Both the position numbers and the translations under genes were made by a program. Below are positions 1 through 9,153 of a DNA stretch of 64,000 nucleotides, one piece after another. The stretch comes from Streptomyces parvus. Lineage in GTDB: Bacteria; Actinomycetota; Actinomycetes; Streptomycetales; Streptomycetaceae. The stretch is taken from assembly GCF_014648875.1 (NCBI RefSeq), contig NZ_BMRY01000005.1, positions 62,001 through 126,000 of the forward strand, in the 5' to 3' direction. The notes beneath the pieces were generated by a model. The model ran no database searches and had not been told where the DNA came from. It saw only the letters and a list, made by a program, of their open reading frames with translations. Each line of letters starts with the position of its first letter. The first letter of the stretch is position 1.

Positions 1-1437
<1,437 letters not shown>

Positions 1438-1480
1438 CGCACGCTCCGTAGGCCCCTCCCGGGGATGTACACACGTACGA

Positions 1481-1524
1481 CTGAGGGCCGCCGCACCGGA
1501 TCACTCCGGTGCGGCGGCCCTCAG
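1481..1524. terminator. Bidirectional intrinsic terminator
   Basis: A perfect 20-bp stem (1481-1500 with 1505-1524) closed by a 4-nt loop, placed between the convergent peptide transporter and LAXTG surface-protein genes. It has no clear U-tract, as is common in Streptomyces. Confidence 0.85.
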
Positions 1525-1565
1525 CTCTTCTCCGGACCGGCTGCTCTCCGGACCGGCCGGGCCGC

Positions 1566-2945
1566 TCAGCGCATGCCGCGCAGCTTCCGCCACGGGGTGA
1601 ACGTGAACACCGCGCCGCCCAGCAGGATCGCGGTGCCCGCGACCAGGCCGAGCGCCCTCAGTGCACCGCTGTCCTCGGCCCCGGTGGCGGCCAGGCCGCC
1701 GCCCGAGTCCGTGCCGCCGCCGGACGCCGCCGCTCCGCCGGAGCCTGCCGCTCCGCCGCTTCCGCTGCCTCCGGACGCGCCGCCCGGCTGGGCCGAGGTG
1801 TCCAGCTCCAGGGAGACGGCCACATCGGCGGGCGGGGTGCAGGTGGTCGTCGTACCGGCGGCCATCACGGTCAGGACGCCGGGGCTGAGCGTGGACTTCC
1901 CGCTCGCGCCGGGCTTGTACGTGCCGGTGAGATCCGGGATCTCGATCGGGGCGCCGGTCTTGATGACCTCCTTGTTCAGCGGCCCCTCGACCTTGACCGT
2001 GCCCTGGTCCGCCCCGCCGAGCTCGACCTCCATGGACGGCTTGACCTGGCCCGCCGGAATGTCGATCGGGCTGTCCATCACGGACTTGCTGAACTTCACC
2101 GTCAGGTCGTAGTCGCCGCCGTTCTTCTTGGCGCTGATCCGGACCGGCGAGGTGGCGTTCTTGTCCCCGATGGGGGTCTTGCACGCGTAGGCGACGGACA
2201 CCTCCTTGCCGGGGAAGTCGGTCTCGCCGCCCCCGCCGCCGGTGCTTCCGCCGTCGCCGCCCCCGGACGTCGTGCCGCCGGAGTCCGAGCCGCCGCTGTC
2301 CGTGCCGCCCGTCGTGGTGCCGCCGGAGTCCGTGCCTCCGGTGGTGGTTCCGCCGGTGTCCGTGCCGCCGGAGGTCGTGCCGCCCGTGGTGGAGCCGCCT
2401 CCCTCGGTGACCTTGATCGTGACGCCCGGCTGCACCTCCTCCTTCGGCGCGCACTTGGTGTCCGTCGAGATCGGCTTGGACACGTTGATGTTGTACGCGC
2501 CGGGGGTCAGCGTGATCTCCCCGGCCGTCTCCAGCTTCAGCGTGCCCTTCATGTCGGGCAGCAGCATGGGGCTGTTCTTGGGGATCGGCGGGTTCTGCCG
2601 GGGGCCTTCCAGCTTCAGTTCGCCGCTCGCCGCGCCGCCCAGGGTGACGGTTCCGGTCGGCTTGACCGTGTCCGCCCCCAGGTCCAGCACGTCCGGGTTC
2701 TTGGACGCGGCCTCGACCGTCTTCCAGACGACCTCGATCTCGTCGCCCACCTTCGCCTCGGCCGGAGCCGTGAGCTCCACCTTCGTGGTGCCCTGCACGG
2801 CGGGCAGTCCCGAGATCGGCGGCGGGACGCATTCCGTCGCGTAACTGACCTCGGCGGCCTGGGCCGGGCTCGCGGCCATCAGGATGCCCGCGCCGCCGAG
2901 CATCAGCGCGACTCCTGCCGCGCTCATCCTCCGTTGCGTTCTCAC
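1566..2945 (-). CDS. Secreted two-domain surface protein with LAATG sortase signal
   Basis: Predicted wall-anchored protein of 459 residues. The GTG start at 2945 overlaps the stop of the upstream gene (GTGA) and has a GAAGGGA ribosome site. It has an N-terminal signal peptide (about 1-33, cleavage near PAQA-A), then two related beta-rich domains, each with paired Cys (about 35-185 and 245-380). A Gly/Thr/Ser-rich linker (TTGGTDSGG-type repeats) separates them. The C-terminus carries LAATG (418-422), a hydrophobic helix and a basic tail, which is the LAXTG signal used by Streptomyces class E sortases. The second domain is clearly homologous to the single domain of the LPRTG protein at 5031-5735. 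Last gene of a four-gene operon. Wall anchoring is inferred from the signal; the role is unknown. Confidence 0.85.
   Translation of the reverse strand: MRTQRRMSAAGVALMLGGAGILMAASPAQAAEVSYATECVPPPISGLPAVQGTTKVELTAPAEAKVGDEIEVVWKTVEAASKNPDVLDLGADTVKPTGTVTLGGAASGELKLEGPRQNPPIPKNSPMLLPDMKGTLKLETAGEITLTPGAYNINVSKPISTDTKCAPKEEVQPGVTIKVTEGGGSTTGGTTSGGTDTGGTTTGGTDSGGTTTGGTDSGGSDSGGTTSGGGDGGSTGGGGGETDFPGKEVSVAYACKTPIGDKNATSPVRISAKKNGGDYDLTVKFSKSVMDSPIDIPAGQVKPSMEVELGGADQGTVKVEGPLNKEVIKTGAPIEIPDLTGTYKPGASGKSTLSPGVLTVMAAGTTTTCTPPADVAVSLELDTSAQPGGASGGSGSGGAAGSGGAAASGGGTDSGGGLAATGAEDSGALRALGLVAGTAILLGGAVFTFTPWRKLRGMR
2222..2400 (-). repeat. Imperfect tandem repeats encoding a Gly/Thr/Ser linker
   Basis: Short degenerate repeats of a GGxTxGGTxSGG pattern inside the LAATG surface-protein gene. 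They encode a flexible, low-complexity spacer between its two folded domains. Such tracts can change length by slippage, so copy number may vary between strains. Confidence 0.75.
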
Positions 2946-4039
2946 GCTTGTCCCTTCGTCGTGGGTCGGGGTCGGTTCTCTGACGGTGCGGAGTCCGGGG
3001 TGAACCACGGCAGCACGGCCGTGGTCGAGGTGGTGCTCGTGGTGGCGTCGGTGGACGTGGGGGCGGTGCGGGGTGCGGCCGGCCGCCGCATGCGGTGCGC
3101 GCCGGCGGGGCGGGGCCTGACCCTGTCCACGATCGCCATGCCGACACGGAAGACCGCCGCCGGGACGACCAGGCAGAGCAGGACCCAGAAGAGGGTGACG
3201 CCCCACGGGCGGCCCACCCCCCACGGCTGCTCGGCCAGCACCTTGTCCCCGTACCGCAGGGAGACCTGGTAGTCGCCGTGCGCGCCCGCGGACAGCTCGA
3301 CCGGCAGCTCGATCCGCGCCTTGCCGCCGGGCGCGACCGTGCCGCGCCACTGGCGTTCCTCCCACTGCGGCGCGTAGACGCCGTGCGCGGTGCCGATCTC
3401 GAAGACGGGGTCCTTCACCGGGGCGGATCCGAGGTTGCCCACGGTGAGGACAAGCCGTCGGGCGGGCGGGGCGCCGAACCAGGTCAGCAGGGAACTGTCG
3501 CCCTCCAGACGGGTGGTGGCCAGCACCGCGAGCCTCCCGTCGCCGCTCTGCCGCGGCAGATCCGCCGTCGGATGGCCCGCCACCGTGAACTCCGCGTCGA
3601 CCAGAGCCTGTTCGCCCGTCACCGTGGCGACGTGCACGACGCAGGGGCAGGGCTGCGGCGGTTCGGTCACCGGCAGCTTCTTGCGGAAGGTGCCCTTCTC
3701 GTCGGTCGTGACGGCGCGGCCGTCGGCGTTGGCGCAGGAGTTGGTACCGCCGATGACACCCCGCTCCGGCGTGGACCGACCGCAGATCAGCAGCATGAGC
3801 AGCGCGTCGGGCCGCCAGCCGCTGCCGCTGACGGTGATCTCTCCTCCCTTGCCCGCCTCCTTCTTGGACAGGCTGACGGCGGGGTCGCGGTCGGCCGCCC
3901 GCGCTCCCTGCGCCGTGAGGACCAACAGGGCGGGCAGCAGGGCGAGGAGAGCCAGGAGGGCGGGCAGGTGCCGCCGGCCGGCGGGCCGGGTGGGACGGAG
4001 GAGGGTACGGGGGGCTTCGGGTCCGGGCTGCCGCGTCAC
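2942..4039 (-). CDS. Membrane-anchored extracytoplasmic protein in surface operon
   Basis: 365-residue protein of unknown function. The GTG start at 4039 overlaps the preceding stop (GTGA) and the TGA overlaps the next GTG, so it is coupled on both sides. It has a leucine-rich signal segment ending near GARA-AD, then a Cys-containing Ig-like/beta region (VSLSKKEAGKGGEITVSGSGW; conserved Cys in LLICGR, NSCAN and PCPC). A second beta region follows, then a C-terminal membrane helix (WGVTLFWVLLCLVVPAAVF) and a long Pro/Thr-rich cytoplasmic tail. The layout suggests an envelope protein that presents a domain outside the cell and works with its three co-transcribed neighbours. I do not recognise a named family. 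Confidence 0.82.
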   Translation of the reverse strand: MTRQPGPEAPRTLLRPTRPAGRRHLPALLALLALLPALLVLTAQGARAADRDPAVSLSKKEAGKGGEITVSGSGWRPDALLMLLICGRSTPERGVIGGTNSCANADGRAVTTDEKGTFRKKLPVTEPPQPCPCVVHVATVTGEQALVDAEFTVAGHPTADLPRQSGDGRLAVLATTRLEGDSSLLTWFGAPPARRLVLTVGNLGSAPVKDPVFEIGTAHGVYAPQWEERQWRGTVAPGGKARIELPVELSAGAHGDYQVSLRYGDKVLAEQPWGVGRPWGVTLFWVLLCLVVPAAVFRVGMAIVDRVRPRPAGAHRMRRPAAPRTAPTSTDATTSTTSTTAVLPWFTPDSAPSENRPRPTTKGQA

Positions 4040-4962
4040 GTCTTCGCTCCCGCCTTCAGCAACGGTTCGGTGGCCACCGGGGGTTGCGCCTCGACCGTGG
4101 GTGGTCGCGGGGCCGCGCGCCCCGTGCGCCGCCTCCTCCGGTACGCGCCGGAGGCGAACACGGCCAGGCCGCCGAGGAGCAGCAGCCCGCCGCCGACGAC
4201 CGGGCCCACCGGGAGGTACGTCGCCGAGGCCTCCGCCTCGTCCCGGGCGCCCCCCGAAGCGGTGACCCGCAGGTGTACGGTCACCGCGTCCAGGGCCGGG
4301 GCGTCGGGCCAGGGTTCGGTCCGCTCGACCCTCCGGCCGGGGGCCAGCTCCAGCGGCAGGGGCCGTTCCGGGCGGTCCAGCAGCCTGCCGAACACCCCTT
4401 CGGCGCGGACCGCCAGCCGGGGCCTCAGCATCGCGTTGCCCCGGTTGACCAGGGCGTACCTGATCGTCCCGTCGGACACCTCGACGTCCTCGACGGTGAG
4501 CGCCGCGAGTGTCGGGCCGACGGTCCGGACCCGGACCGGTACGCGGATCTCCTCGCCCCCGCCGATGGCCACGGCCTCTCCGGAGGCGTCGCCGGGGACC
4601 GCGTCGGGCGGCACCGTGAGGGCGAGCGGCACATCGGCGCGGGTGCGGGCCGGAACGGTGACCGTGTCCTCGGCGAACCTGATCCACCCCCCGGCCCGGC
4701 CCTCGCCCCGGAGCCGTACGGTCAGCGGGGCCCGGCCGGAGTTGGTCACCGCGAGCCGGTCCTGGAGGACCGTGCCGGGGGTGCCCTCCAGATAGACGTA
4801 CGGCCGGGCGTCCCGGCCGGTGCCGGTCCCTGCGGGCCGGGCCGTCCAGTCCGCCGGACCGTCATCGGCGGCGGCCGGGGGCGCGAGCCCGTACAGGAGC
4901 ACGGCGAGCGCCGCCGTGAGGACGGGCAGCGCCCGGCAAAGGCGCTGGGTGGGTGGCGACAT
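4036..4962 (-). CDS. DUF916/WxL-interacting-like membrane surface protein
   Basis: 308 residues, ATG at 4962 with an AAGGAG ribosome site. It has a signal peptide (about 1-32), then a beta-sandwich beginning PYVYLEGTPGTVLQDRLAVTN and continuing to VPGDASGEAVAIGGGEE. That pattern recalls the peptidoglycan-binding DUF916 domain of WxL-interacting proteins of Gram-positive bacteria. A second beta domain and a C-terminal transmembrane helix (VGGGLLLLGGLAVFASGAY) with a basic cytoplasmic stretch follow. No WxL domain is visible in its neighbours. The gene overlaps the next by 4 nt and lies 68 nt downstream of the LPRTG gene. The family resemblance is from pattern only; the role in holding surface proteins near the wall is inference. 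Confidence 0.78.
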   Translation of the reverse strand: MSPPTQRLCRALPVLTAALAVLLYGLAPPAAADDGPADWTARPAGTGTGRDARPYVYLEGTPGTVLQDRLAVTNSGRAPLTVRLRGEGRAGGWIRFAEDTVTVPARTRADVPLALTVPPDAVPGDASGEAVAIGGGEEIRVPVRVRTVGPTLAALTVEDVEVSDGTIRYALVNRGNAMLRPRLAVRAEGVFGRLLDRPERPLPLELAPGRRVERTEPWPDAPALDAVTVHLRVTASGGARDEAEASATYLPVGPVVGGGLLLLGGLAVFASGAYRRRRRTGRAAPRPPTVEAQPPVATEPLLKAGAKT

Positions 4963-5030
4963 GGGCGGCTCCTTGCCTTCCGGCGGCGACGGCGGCGGCG
5001 GACGGGCCGTGCGCTCCTCGCGTGCCGCGG

Positions 5031-5735
5031 TCAGCCCGTGGGCCGCTGTCCGCGCCGGGTCAGCCAGAGCACTCCCGCCGCTCCGGTCAGCAGCACGGTG
5101 CCGCCGAGCGTGCCGAGCGCCGCCGCCGAGTCCAGCGGTCCGGTGCGGGGCAGTTCGCCGCCGCCCGAAGTGCCTCCGGTGGCACCGCCGGTGGAGCCTC
5201 CGGTCGCTCCCCCGCCCGATGAACCGCCCGCCCCCTGGACGTCCAGTTCGAGGGAGGGGCCCGGGCTGTTCTTGGGTGTACAGGTCGTCGTCGTACCGAG
5301 GGCCTTGATGGTGAGGACCCCGGCGGTGAAGGTGACCTTGCCGCTCTTCTTCGGGGTGTACGTCCCCGACAGGTCACTGATCCTGATCGGGGTGTTGGCC
5401 GGAATCGCCTCGGCGTTCGCCGGGCCGGAGACCTGGACCTTGCCCGTCTCCGCGCCGCCCAGTTCGATCACGGCGCTCGGGTTCATGGCGCCCTTCCCCA
5501 GCTCGACCGGGCTGGAGGAGACACCCTTCTGGAAGGACATGGTGAGCTTGTGGCCGTCGCCGCTCCTGACGCTCTTGATGTCGATGGGCGAGACCGCGCC
5601 CTTGGGCCCGATGGGCGTCACACACTGGTAGTTGACGTCCACGACCTCGGCGTACGCGGCAGGCGCGCCCGTCACCACGATCGAGCCCGCCAGCGCGGCC
5701 GCCAGCGCGAGAGTTGTCCGTTTCCGGTTCGGCAC
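5031..5735 (-). CDS. Secreted single-domain surface protein with LPRTG sortase signal
   Basis: 234 residues, GTG start at 5735 preceded by GAGGGGAA. It has a signal peptide (1-29, cleavage near YAEV) and one beta-rich domain with two Cys (YQCVTPIG and TTTCTP). A Gly/Ser/Thr linker leads to the LPRTG motif at residues 195-199, a hydrophobic helix and an RRGQRPTG tail. The domain aligns along its length with the second domain of the LAATG protein (shared blocks such as IELGGAETGKVQVSGP / VELGGADQGTVKVEGP, and GTTTTCTP). First gene of the operon. The differing signals (LPRTG here, LAATG in the paralogue) may direct the two proteins to different sortases; this is inference. Confidence 0.85.
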   Translation of the reverse strand: MPNRKRTTLALAAALAGSIVVTGAPAAYAEVVDVNYQCVTPIGPKGAVSPIDIKSVRSGDGHKLTMSFQKGVSSSPVELGKGAMNPSAVIELGGAETGKVQVSGPANAEAIPANTPIRISDLSGTYTPKKSGKVTFTAGVLTIKALGTTTTCTPKNSPGPSLELDVQGAGGSSGGGATGGSTGGATGGTSGGGELPRTGPLDSAAALGTLGGTVLLTGAAGVLWLTRRGQRPTG

Positions 5736-5861
5736 CTCGTGTTCCCCTCTTGCCGGACGCCGCCGCGCGCCACGATCAGTGGATCCTTACGGGCGCACAT
5801 TGCTGACGGCACATCAGATTGGGCGCTCAAGGTACGCCCGGGGCCTGATGGAGGGAAGACA

Positions 5862-5888
5862 AAGAGCGCGCCGATCCGGCGCGCTCTT
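5862..5888 (-). terminator. Intrinsic terminator after the anti-sigma kinase gene
   Basis: Perfect 11-bp stem (5862-5872 with 5878-5888), 5-nt loop. It lies 28 nt past the stop of the minus-strand ATP-binding protein gene and before the surface operon promoter region. Confidence 0.75.
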
Positions 5889-5915
5889 CGTGGATACGGA
5901 TTTCGGGGGGCGGGT

Positions 5916-6407
5916 CTAGGCGGGAGCGGCGAGCTCCGCCCAGACGGTCTTGCCCGGGGCGTCCGGCGTACGCAGCACGCCCCAGTCGAGGCAGAGGCGC
6001 TGCACGATGAACATGCCGTGGCCCCCGGGGCGGCCGGCGCGGTGCGGCGTACGGGGTGCGGGCTGCCCGGTGCCGCGGTCGACGACCTCCACCCGCAGCC
6101 CCTTGGGGGTGCGGCCGATCCGGATCTCCTCGGGGCCCTCCGCGTGCAGGCAGGCGTTGGTGACCAGCTCGGAGACGACCAGCAGGACGTCCTCGGCTGC
6201 GGCCCTGCGGTCGGCGGTGGACGCCGGGAGCCAGCCCCAGTCGTGCAGCGCCTGCCGGGCGAAGTCCCGGGCCGTCGGAACGATGCCGCCGGCCTGTGCG
6301 AGCGAGAGCGTGCGCCACTGCCGCTCGGCCGGGACGGGCGAGGCTGCGCCCGCTTCGTCCGGCTCGCGACCGAGGTCGCCCGGCGGATGCTGCCGGGTGG
6401 TGCTCAT
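5916..6407 (-). CDS. ATP-binding anti-sigma factor/serine kinase (RsbW/SpoIIAB-like)
   Basis: 163-residue GHKL ATPase. Visible are the N-box (SELVTNACLHAEGP, about 79-92), the G1-like box (VVDRGTGQPAP) and the G2 box (GRPGGHGMFIVQRL). Proteins of this family bind a SigB-type sigma factor and phosphorylate a STAS antagonist. The STAS gene lies immediately upstream on the same strand and a SigB-family sigma gene is divergent, so it most likely forms the kinase arm of a partner switch. In S. coelicolor the SigI-PrsI-ArsI system works this way and sits beside hut genes; identity with PrsI is a context-based inference. Many stand-alone Streptomyces ATP-binding proteins look similar, so partner specificity is unproven. 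Confidence 0.85.
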   Translation of the reverse strand: MSTTRQHPPGDLGREPDEAGAASPVPAERQWRTLSLAQAGGIVPTARDFARQALHDWGWLPASTADRRAAAEDVLLVVSELVTNACLHAEGPEEIRIGRTPKGLRVEVVDRGTGQPAPRTPHRAGRPGGHGMFIVQRLCLDWGVLRTPDAPGKTVWAELAAPA

Positions 6408-6610
6408 CAGCGCTTCACCTCACCGATTCGCCATGTCGCCATGTCGCCGTTCAACAGATAATGATCAGTTACCGAGTGTGCCGGAACCCTTGCGGGGCAC
6501 CGCCGGGGTGTCTCCTGCCCTGCCATGTCGCAACAACACCCACTTGAGGCACACGATCGCGTGACGCAGCCGACATCAGGAATGCCCGCGGTCGCACGGC
6601 CGTGACCGGG

Positions 6611-6979
6611 TCAGGTGGCCAGGGCCTCTTCGAGTGTGGCGTGGACGGTGAAGACCGCCTCCGCGCCGGTGATCTCGAACACCCTCGCCACGACGGGCTG
6701 CATTCCGGCCAGATGGACGCCCCCTCCGGCGGCCTCCGCCTTGAGGCGGGCGCCGAGCAGCACGTTCAGCCCGGTGGAATCGCAGAAATCCAGGCGGGAG
6801 CAGTCGACCACCAGGCGCGAACGCCCCTCCTCGACCGCACTCTCCAGGGGCTCGCGCAGCAGATCCGCGGTGTGGTGATCGAGCTCACCCACCGGAGTCA
6901 CCACCTCGCTGCGCCCCTCGGTCCGGACCTCGACCTGAAGCCGACCCCGGTTAGCACTGCCGACCGTCCCGCGGTCCAT
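6611..6979 (-). CDS. STAS-domain anti-sigma factor antagonist
   Basis: 122 residues from ATG 6979, chosen over an upstream in-frame ATG at 7078 because it has an AGAGGGA ribosome site at the right spacing and the extra 33 residues look non-coding. It is one STAS domain with the phosphorylatable serine in CDSTGLNVLLGARL. Unphosphorylated antagonists of this family sequester the kinase and release the sigma factor. It lies 203 nt upstream of the ATP-binding kinase gene on the same strand and is divergent from the sigma factor gene, giving the full three-part switch at one locus. Assignment to the ArsI role is inference from neighbours. Confidence 0.88.
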   Translation of the reverse strand: MDRGTVGSANRGRLQVEVRTEGRSEVVTPVGELDHHTADLLREPLESAVEEGRSRLVVDCSRLDFCDSTGLNVLLGARLKAEAAGGGVHLAGMQPVVARVFEITGAEAVFTVHATLEEALAT

Positions 6980-7130
6980 GCCTGTCCCTCTTCGCCGTCC
7001 GTCACTGTGCGCGTCACTGCCTGTGCGGCTGTATGCATAGCTGCCGCCGACGTGCGTAAAACAGTACGCGTTCCGCACGCCACACGGTAGTCGGAGACCT
7101 CAACAAACCGGACATATGGCAGCAATTGGC

Positions 7131-7159
7131 GCTTGTCACTGCTGGTCAAGACCGGGTAT
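7131..7159 (+). promoter_or_regulatory. Candidate SigB-type promoter for the sigma factor gene
   Basis: GGGTAT at 7154-7159 matches the -10 consensus of SigB/SigF-type sigma factors (GGGTAT). A GCTTGT hexamer lies 17 nt upstream; the expected GTTT-like -35 is weak. It is located 105 nt before the sigma gene start, so autoregulation is possible but unproven. Confidence 0.4.
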
Positions 7160-7264
7160 GGGTAGAGGGACACCAGAAATGCGACCGGCTTTGGAGGCGC
7201 CGCTTCACCGCAGGAACACGTATGGGCATCGGCAGCCATATGCCGAGAACGATGGAGGAGAACC

Positions 7265-8254
7265 ATGTCACCCCGGCTCGACGTAGCGCGTACCCAGAAC
7301 GCGTCGTCGGCATGTCCTCAGGGACCGACCAATTCCGACTCCCCCGCCGCGAGCGCCGTCCCCGGCCCGCGCGCGAGCACCACCGGTGACACCGGCACCA
7401 CCGTCACCACCTCAGACTTCTCCGGCGCTTCCGGTGAGAGCCCCGAAGGGCTCGAAGGGCTTCCCGAGATCCCGCCGTACGCCGAAGTGGGCGCTCTGGA
7501 CGCCAGGGCCCTGTCGAAGACGCTCTTCGAGCGGCTGGAGTCCCTCGAAGAGGGCACCCACGAGTACAGCTACGTCCGCAACACCCTCGTCGAGCTGAAC
7601 CTCGCGCTCGTCAAGTTCGCCGCCTCCCGGTTCCGCTCCCGCAGCGAACCGATGGAGGACATCGTCCAGGTCGGCACCATCGGCCTGATCAAGGCGATCG
7701 ACCGGTTCGAGCTGAGCCGCGGCGTGGAGTTCCCGACCTTCGCGATGCCGACGATCGTCGGCGAGATCAAGCGCTTCTTCCGTGACACCAGCTGGTCCGT
7801 GCGCGTACCGCGCCGGCTCCAGGAGCTGCGGCTCGACCTGGCGAAGGCGGGCGACGAGCTCTCCCAGCAGCTGGACCGCGCGCCCACCGTGGCGGAGCTG
7901 TCCGAGCGTCTCGGCATCACCCCGGACGAGGTCGTCGAGGGCATGTCCGCGAGCAACGCGTACACCGCGAGCTCGCTGGACGCCAAGCCCGAGGAGGACG
8001 ACGGCGAGGGCGCCCTCGCGGACCGCATCGGTTACGAGGACCACGGGCTCGAAGGCATCGAGTACGTGGAGTCGCTGAAGCCGCTGATCGCCGCGCTGCC
8101 CGCCCGGGACCGGATGATCCTCTCGCTCCGCTTCGTCAGCAACATGACGCAGTCGGAGATCGGCGAGGAGCTGAACATCTCGCAGATGCACGTCTCCCGG
8201 CTGCTCTCCCGCACGCTGACCAAGCTCCGCAAGGGTCTGACCCTGGAGGAGTGA
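7265..8254 (+). CDS. sigI: SigB/SigF-family alternative RNA polymerase sigma factor (probable SigI)
   Basis: 329 residues, ATG at 7265 with a strong GGAGGAG ribosome site. A low-complexity N-terminal extension (about 1-75) precedes region 2 (MEDIVQVGTIGLIKAIDRFE), region 3 (VRVPRRLQELRLDL) and region 4 with the HTH (MTQSEIGEELNISQMHVSRL). This family serves stress and differentiation and is controlled by RsbW-type anti-sigma kinases. A kinase and a STAS antagonist lie divergently upstream. The symbol rests on locus resemblance to S. coelicolor sigI, which neighbours hut genes; Streptomyces has many paralogues, so it should be confirmed by phylogeny. A strong terminator follows. Confidence 0.85.
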   Translation: MSPRLDVARTQNASSACPQGPTNSDSPAASAVPGPRASTTGDTGTTVTTSDFSGASGESPEGLEGLPEIPPYAEVGALDARALSKTLFERLESLEEGTHEYSYVRNTLVELNLALVKFAASRFRSRSEPMEDIVQVGTIGLIKAIDRFELSRGVEFPTFAMPTIVGEIKRFFRDTSWSVRVPRRLQELRLDLAKAGDELSQQLDRAPTVAELSERLGITPDEVVEGMSASNAYTASSLDAKPEEDDGEGALADRIGYEDHGLEGIEYVESLKPLIAALPARDRMILSLRFVSNMTQSEIGEELNISQMHVSRLLSRTLTKLRKGLTLEE

Positions 8255-8304
8255 CCCCGGTCGGCCCGCCGCCCCTCCTCGGGGCTTCACGGGCCGTCGA
8301 GCAC

Positions 8305-8349
8305 CGCGGAAGGACCCGCCCCGGACTGCCGGGAGCGGGTCCTTCCGCG
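8305..8349 (+). terminator. Intrinsic terminator of the sigma factor gene
   Basis: Perfect 15-bp stem (8305-8319 with 8335-8349) with a 15-nt GC-rich loop, 50 nt after the sigma gene stop. Confidence 0.75.
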
Positions 8350-8445
8350 TGTGGGGCGGTGGCCCGTGCCGGAGGACCGGCTACTCATGCGCGCTGAGTA
8401 CGCCACCGGAGGCGTCCGGTGGCCGCGGGCTCCTAGCGTTCGATC

Positions 8446-9153
8446 ATGAACGCGCCCCGGCCCCGGCCCCGCCCCTGGTATCGCACGGCATCCCGTCGGC
8501 GGCTCCTGCGCCGTCCCCGCCTTCCCGGGTACCGGGGAGCCCGCGCCCTCTGCGCGACGCTCGTCGCGTCGGCGACGGTCGCCGCGTTCGCCTGGCTGTG
8601 GTACGGGTCGCCGTATCCGCAGTCCGACCCCGACCGCATCGCCGTCCGGCTCAAGGACCAGGCCCAGCGCGCCTACGACGAGGCCGCGCTGCCCGGCCGG
8701 CCCGAGGTGGAGCTCGGCCGGGTGGAGACGGGGGCGTGTTACTACCGAGGGCTGCGGGGCGTGGCCCACATCGACGAGGGCCGCCCGGACGTCAGAAGCT
8801 TCGACCTGGACTGGCAGGTGACGGCGGTCCCGGAGGACGTCGCCCGGTCCGGCCTGCAGCGGATGCGAGCACGGCTGGAACGCGAAGGCTGGACCTTTGT
8901 CGACACCGGCGTGGACCGGCCCGGCTTCCGCTTCCGCAACCCGGCCGGCGAGGACGGCGTGCAGCAGGTGGAGCACGTCGACGCGCGCTGGTACCGGGAG
9001 ACGGGAACGTACTCCGTCAGCGTCTACGCGGGCTGCGGGAAGCTTCCCGACGGCTTCGACGAGTACACGTGGCCGGAGCGCGACTGGGTCCCTGAGGCGG
9101 TTCCCGGGGCGCCCCTCACACCACCCGCTGCCCGCTCCGCCACACCGCGCTGA
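8446..9153 (+). CDS. Membrane-anchored hypothetical protein
   Basis: 235 residues. A very basic N-terminus (about 1-33) precedes one transmembrane segment (RALCATLVASATVAAFAWLW), then an extracytoplasmic domain with two Cys (TGACYYRG and YAGCGKL) that could form a disulphide. No named family is recognised. The last 38 nt overlap the 3' end of hutI on the opposite strand, so the two genes converge with no room for a terminator. Coding is supported by codon bias and the clean signal-anchor design. Confidence 0.75.
   Translation: MNAPRPRPRPWYRTASRRRLLRRPRLPGYRGARALCATLVASATVAAFAWLWYGSPYPQSDPDRIAVRLKDQAQRAYDEAALPGRPEVELGRVETGACYYRGLRGVAHIDEGRPDVRSFDLDWQVTAVPEDVARSGLQRMRARLEREGWTFVDTGVDRPGFRFRNPAGEDGVQQVEHVDARWYRETGTYSVSVYAGCGKLPDGFDEYTWPERDWVPEAVPGAPLTPPAARSATPR

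Noticed and set aside
8446..9153. Secreted enzyme
   Set aside because: No catalytic motif is visible and the N-terminal hydrophobic segment looks like an anchor, so it was left as hypothetical.
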